From Mycolicibacterium insubricum (lineage in GTDB: Bacteria > Actinomycetota > Actinomycetes > Mycobacteriales > Mycobacteriaceae), in assembly GCF_010731615.1 (NCBI RefSeq), contig NZ_AP022618.1, forward strand, positions 1,488,001 through 1,552,000: DNA of 64,000 nt, in the 5' to 3' direction. A program made the translations under genes and the position numbers. Shown here one piece after another: positions 62,503 through 64,000 of the stretch; the stretch's first letter is position 1; each line of letters begins with the position of its first letter. The notes beneath the pieces were generated by a model that saw only the letters and a list, made by a program, of their open reading frames with translations, was not told the DNA's origin and did not search any database.

Positions 62503-64000
62503 GCACCCGGGTGCTGGCGCTGTGGTGCATGGACTGGCCGGCGGTCGCGGCGGCCGCGGCCGCCGATCTGCCCGGCACTGCACCGGTGGCGATCACCTGC
62601 GCAAACCGGGTGATCGCCTGCTCGGCGGCGGCCCGGGCCGCCGGGGTGCGGCGCGGGTTGCGCCGCCGGGAGGCCCAGGCCCGCTGCCCGGCGGTGCACA
62701 TCGCGGCGGCCGACACCGCCCGCGACGCCCGGTACTTCGAGGCGGTAGCCGCGACGGTGGCCGATCTGGTGCCCCGCGCCGAGGTGCTGCGCCCGGGGCT
62801 GCTGGTGGTCTCCGCGCGCGGCGCGGCCCGCTATTTCGGGTCGGAGGCCGCCGCCGGGGAACGGCTGGTCGATGCGGTGGCCGCGGCCGGCGCCGAATGC
62901 CAGATCGGCGTCGCCGACCGGCTGCCCACCGCGGTGTTGGCCGCCCGGGCCGGGGTCGCCGTCGAACCCGGCGGTGACGCGGCGTTCCTGGCCGGGCGCT
63001 CGATCCGGGAACTGGCCGTCGAACCCAGCCTGTGCGACCCCACTCGGTCGGACCTGGTGGATCTGTTGTGGCGCATGGGAATCCGCAGCATCGGCCAGTT
63101 CGCCGCGCTGAGCCGGGCGGAGGTGGCCACCCGGTTCGGGACCGACGCGGTGATCGCCCACCGGATGGCGGCGGCCGAACCCGCCCGGCCGCCGTCGGGC
63201 ACCGATCCGCCCGCCGAGTTGACCGTCGAACTGTCCTGCGACCCGCCGATCGACCGGGTGGACGCCGCGGCGTTCGCCGGCCGCAGCCTGGCCGCCGCGT
63301 TGCACCGCGGACTGCAGGACGCCGGGGTGGGCTGCACCCGGCTGGCCATTCACGCCGCGACCGCCGACGGCGCGGAACTGGTCCGGGTGTGGCGGTGCGC
63401 CGAACCGTTGACCGCCGACGCCACCGCCGACCGGGTGCGCTGGCAGCTCGACGGCTGGCTGACCCGCCGGGTTCGGCGAGCGGCGCTTTTCCGCGAGCAC
63501 GAGGCCCGGCGGCGACTGGACCGCCGGGTTCGGCGAGCGGCGGAGCGCCCGGCGGGCCCGATCACGGTGCTGCGGCTGGAACCGGTGGAGGTGATCTCGG
63601 CGGCGGCGCTGCAGCTGCCGCTGTGGGGCGGCGGCGGTGAGGCCGACCGGGCCCGCGCCCGTCGGGCACTGGTCCGGGTGCAGGGTCTGCTGGGTCCGGA
63701 GGCGGTGCAGATCCCGGTGCCCTCCGGTGGCCGCGGGCCGGCCGAGCGGATCGTGCTGACCCCGCTGGGGGACGAGCCCGTCGTGCGCGACGACCCGGCC
63801 CAGCCGTGGCCGGGGCGGCTGCCCGAACCGGCGCCGGCGGTACTGCTCGACGATCCGGTGGACCTGCTCGCCGCGGACGGGGAACCGGTGCACGTCACCG
63901 GCCGGGGTCTGTTCAGCGCCACCCCGGCCCGGCTGGCCGGGCGCTACGCCGGCGCGCTGGACTGGTGGGCCGGGCCGTGGCTGGTCGACGAACGCTGGTG
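62499..64000 (+). CDS. imuB: Y-family polymerase-like mutasome protein ImuB (3' end beyond window)
   Basis: This protein bridges the beta clamp, ImuA' and the error-prone polymerase DnaE2. About 500 residues are in the window. The N-terminus RVLALWCMDWPAVAAA retains one of the palm aspartates; the others are missing, consistent with a non-catalytic Y-family protein. Thumb and little-finger regions follow. Residues about 322-350 contain an Arg-rich stretch with RRVRRAA twice, encoded by a duplicated 22-base unit. The final part resembles the family's C-terminal region and runs off the right edge. dnaE2 is not in view. Confidence 0.9.
   Translation, partial: MSTRVLALWCMDWPAVAAAAAADLPGTAPVAITCANRVIACSAAARAAGVRRGLRRREAQARCPAVHIAAADTARDARYFEAVAATVADLVPRAEVLRPGLLVVSARGAARYFGSEAAAGERLVDAVAAAGAECQIGVADRLPTAVLAARAGVAVEPGGDAAFLAGRSIRELAVEPSLCDPTRSDLVDLLWRMGIRSIGQFAALSRAEVATRFGTDAVIAHRMAAAEPARPPSGTDPPAELTVELSCDPPIDRVDAAAFAGRSLAAALHRGLQDAGVGCTRLAIHAATADGAELVRVWRCAEPLTADATADRVRWQLDGWLTRRVRRAALFREHEARRRLDRRVRRAAERPAGPITVLRLEPVEVISAAALQLPLWGGGGEADRARARRALVRVQGLLGPEAVQIPVPSGGRGPAERIVLTPLGDEPVVRDDPAQPWPGRLPEPAPAVLLDDPVDLLAADGEPVHVTGRGLFSATPARLAGRYAGALDWWAGPWLVDERW
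63464..63542 (+). repeat. 22-base direct repeat inside imuB
   Basis: A CCGCCGGGTTCGGCGAGCGG-type unit occurs at 63464-63485 and again at 63521-63542, 57 bases apart and in frame. It encodes RRVRRAA twice within a basic segment. The unit itself contains a small CGCCG/CGGCG hairpin. Confidence 0.85.

Overview
This window is a high-GC actinobacterial chromosome segment, almost certainly from the Mycobacteriaceae and not from the M. tuberculosis complex. The evidence is the ESX-4 type VII secretion genes, WhiB3, the SigD/RsdA pair, the His-tailed GroEL1, the mycobactin accessory genes mbtKLMN and the imuA'-imuB mutasome genes. They lie in an order that follows the M. tuberculosis Rv3448-Rv3394c region, which I recall from memory and have not searched. 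Blocks that M. tuberculosis lacks at these positions interrupt that backbone. About 60 genes are packed tightly, many with 4- or 8-base overlaps. No gene-free stretch exceeds 300 bases, and I saw no tRNA, rRNA, CRISPR array or insertion sequence.

Layout from left to right. 1-5744: ESX-4 (eccD4 partial and divergent, eccC4, an Rv3446c-family gene, esxU, esxT). 5847-14487: a GAF-domain regulator, then an aldehyde dehydrogenase, ethanolamine permease, eutB and eutC. These import ethanolamine, split it to acetaldehyde plus ammonia with adenosylcobalamin, and oxidise acetaldehyde to acetate. A HAD-type lipoprotein phosphatase and an MTA/SAH nucleosidase follow. 14673-29886: housekeeping genes, namely rplM-rpsI, glmM, an EspC-like candidate secreted pair, glmS, NAD(P)HX repair, gadB, alr, and the t6A/acetyltransferase string tsaE-tsaB-rimI-tsaD. 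29883-31367: an HNH/DUF222 gene. 31482-33713: groES-groEL1 behind a CIRCE operator. 33792-39367: a flavin oxidase, a diiron protein and a divergent gluconate permease/kinase pair.

39313-45171 is the most unusual part. It is a five-gene reverse-strand operon in which every gene overlaps the next: a MoxR AAA+ ATPase, an unknown protein, an HExxH-plus-VWA protein, a second unknown protein, and a PaaK-like adenylate-forming ligase. It is my best candidate for a poorly described system.

45181-50289 holds nicotinamide riboside salvage (nadR-pnuC), whiB3, a helical-repeat protein, sigD, its anti-sigma factor and a DUF5319 gene. 50383-54865 holds guaB2, guaB3 and choD. 54870-56380 is a TauD-type dioxygenase with a divergent TetR repressor and two clear operators. 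56404-60008 is the mbt-2 siderophore locus with two candidate IdeR boxes. 60097-64000 is guaA and the LexA-controlled imuA'-imuB, running off the right edge.

A recurrent feature is a TANNNT hexamer placed 6-8 bases before an ATG or GTG. It suggests leaderless transcripts for many of these genes, and I used it to choose several start codons.
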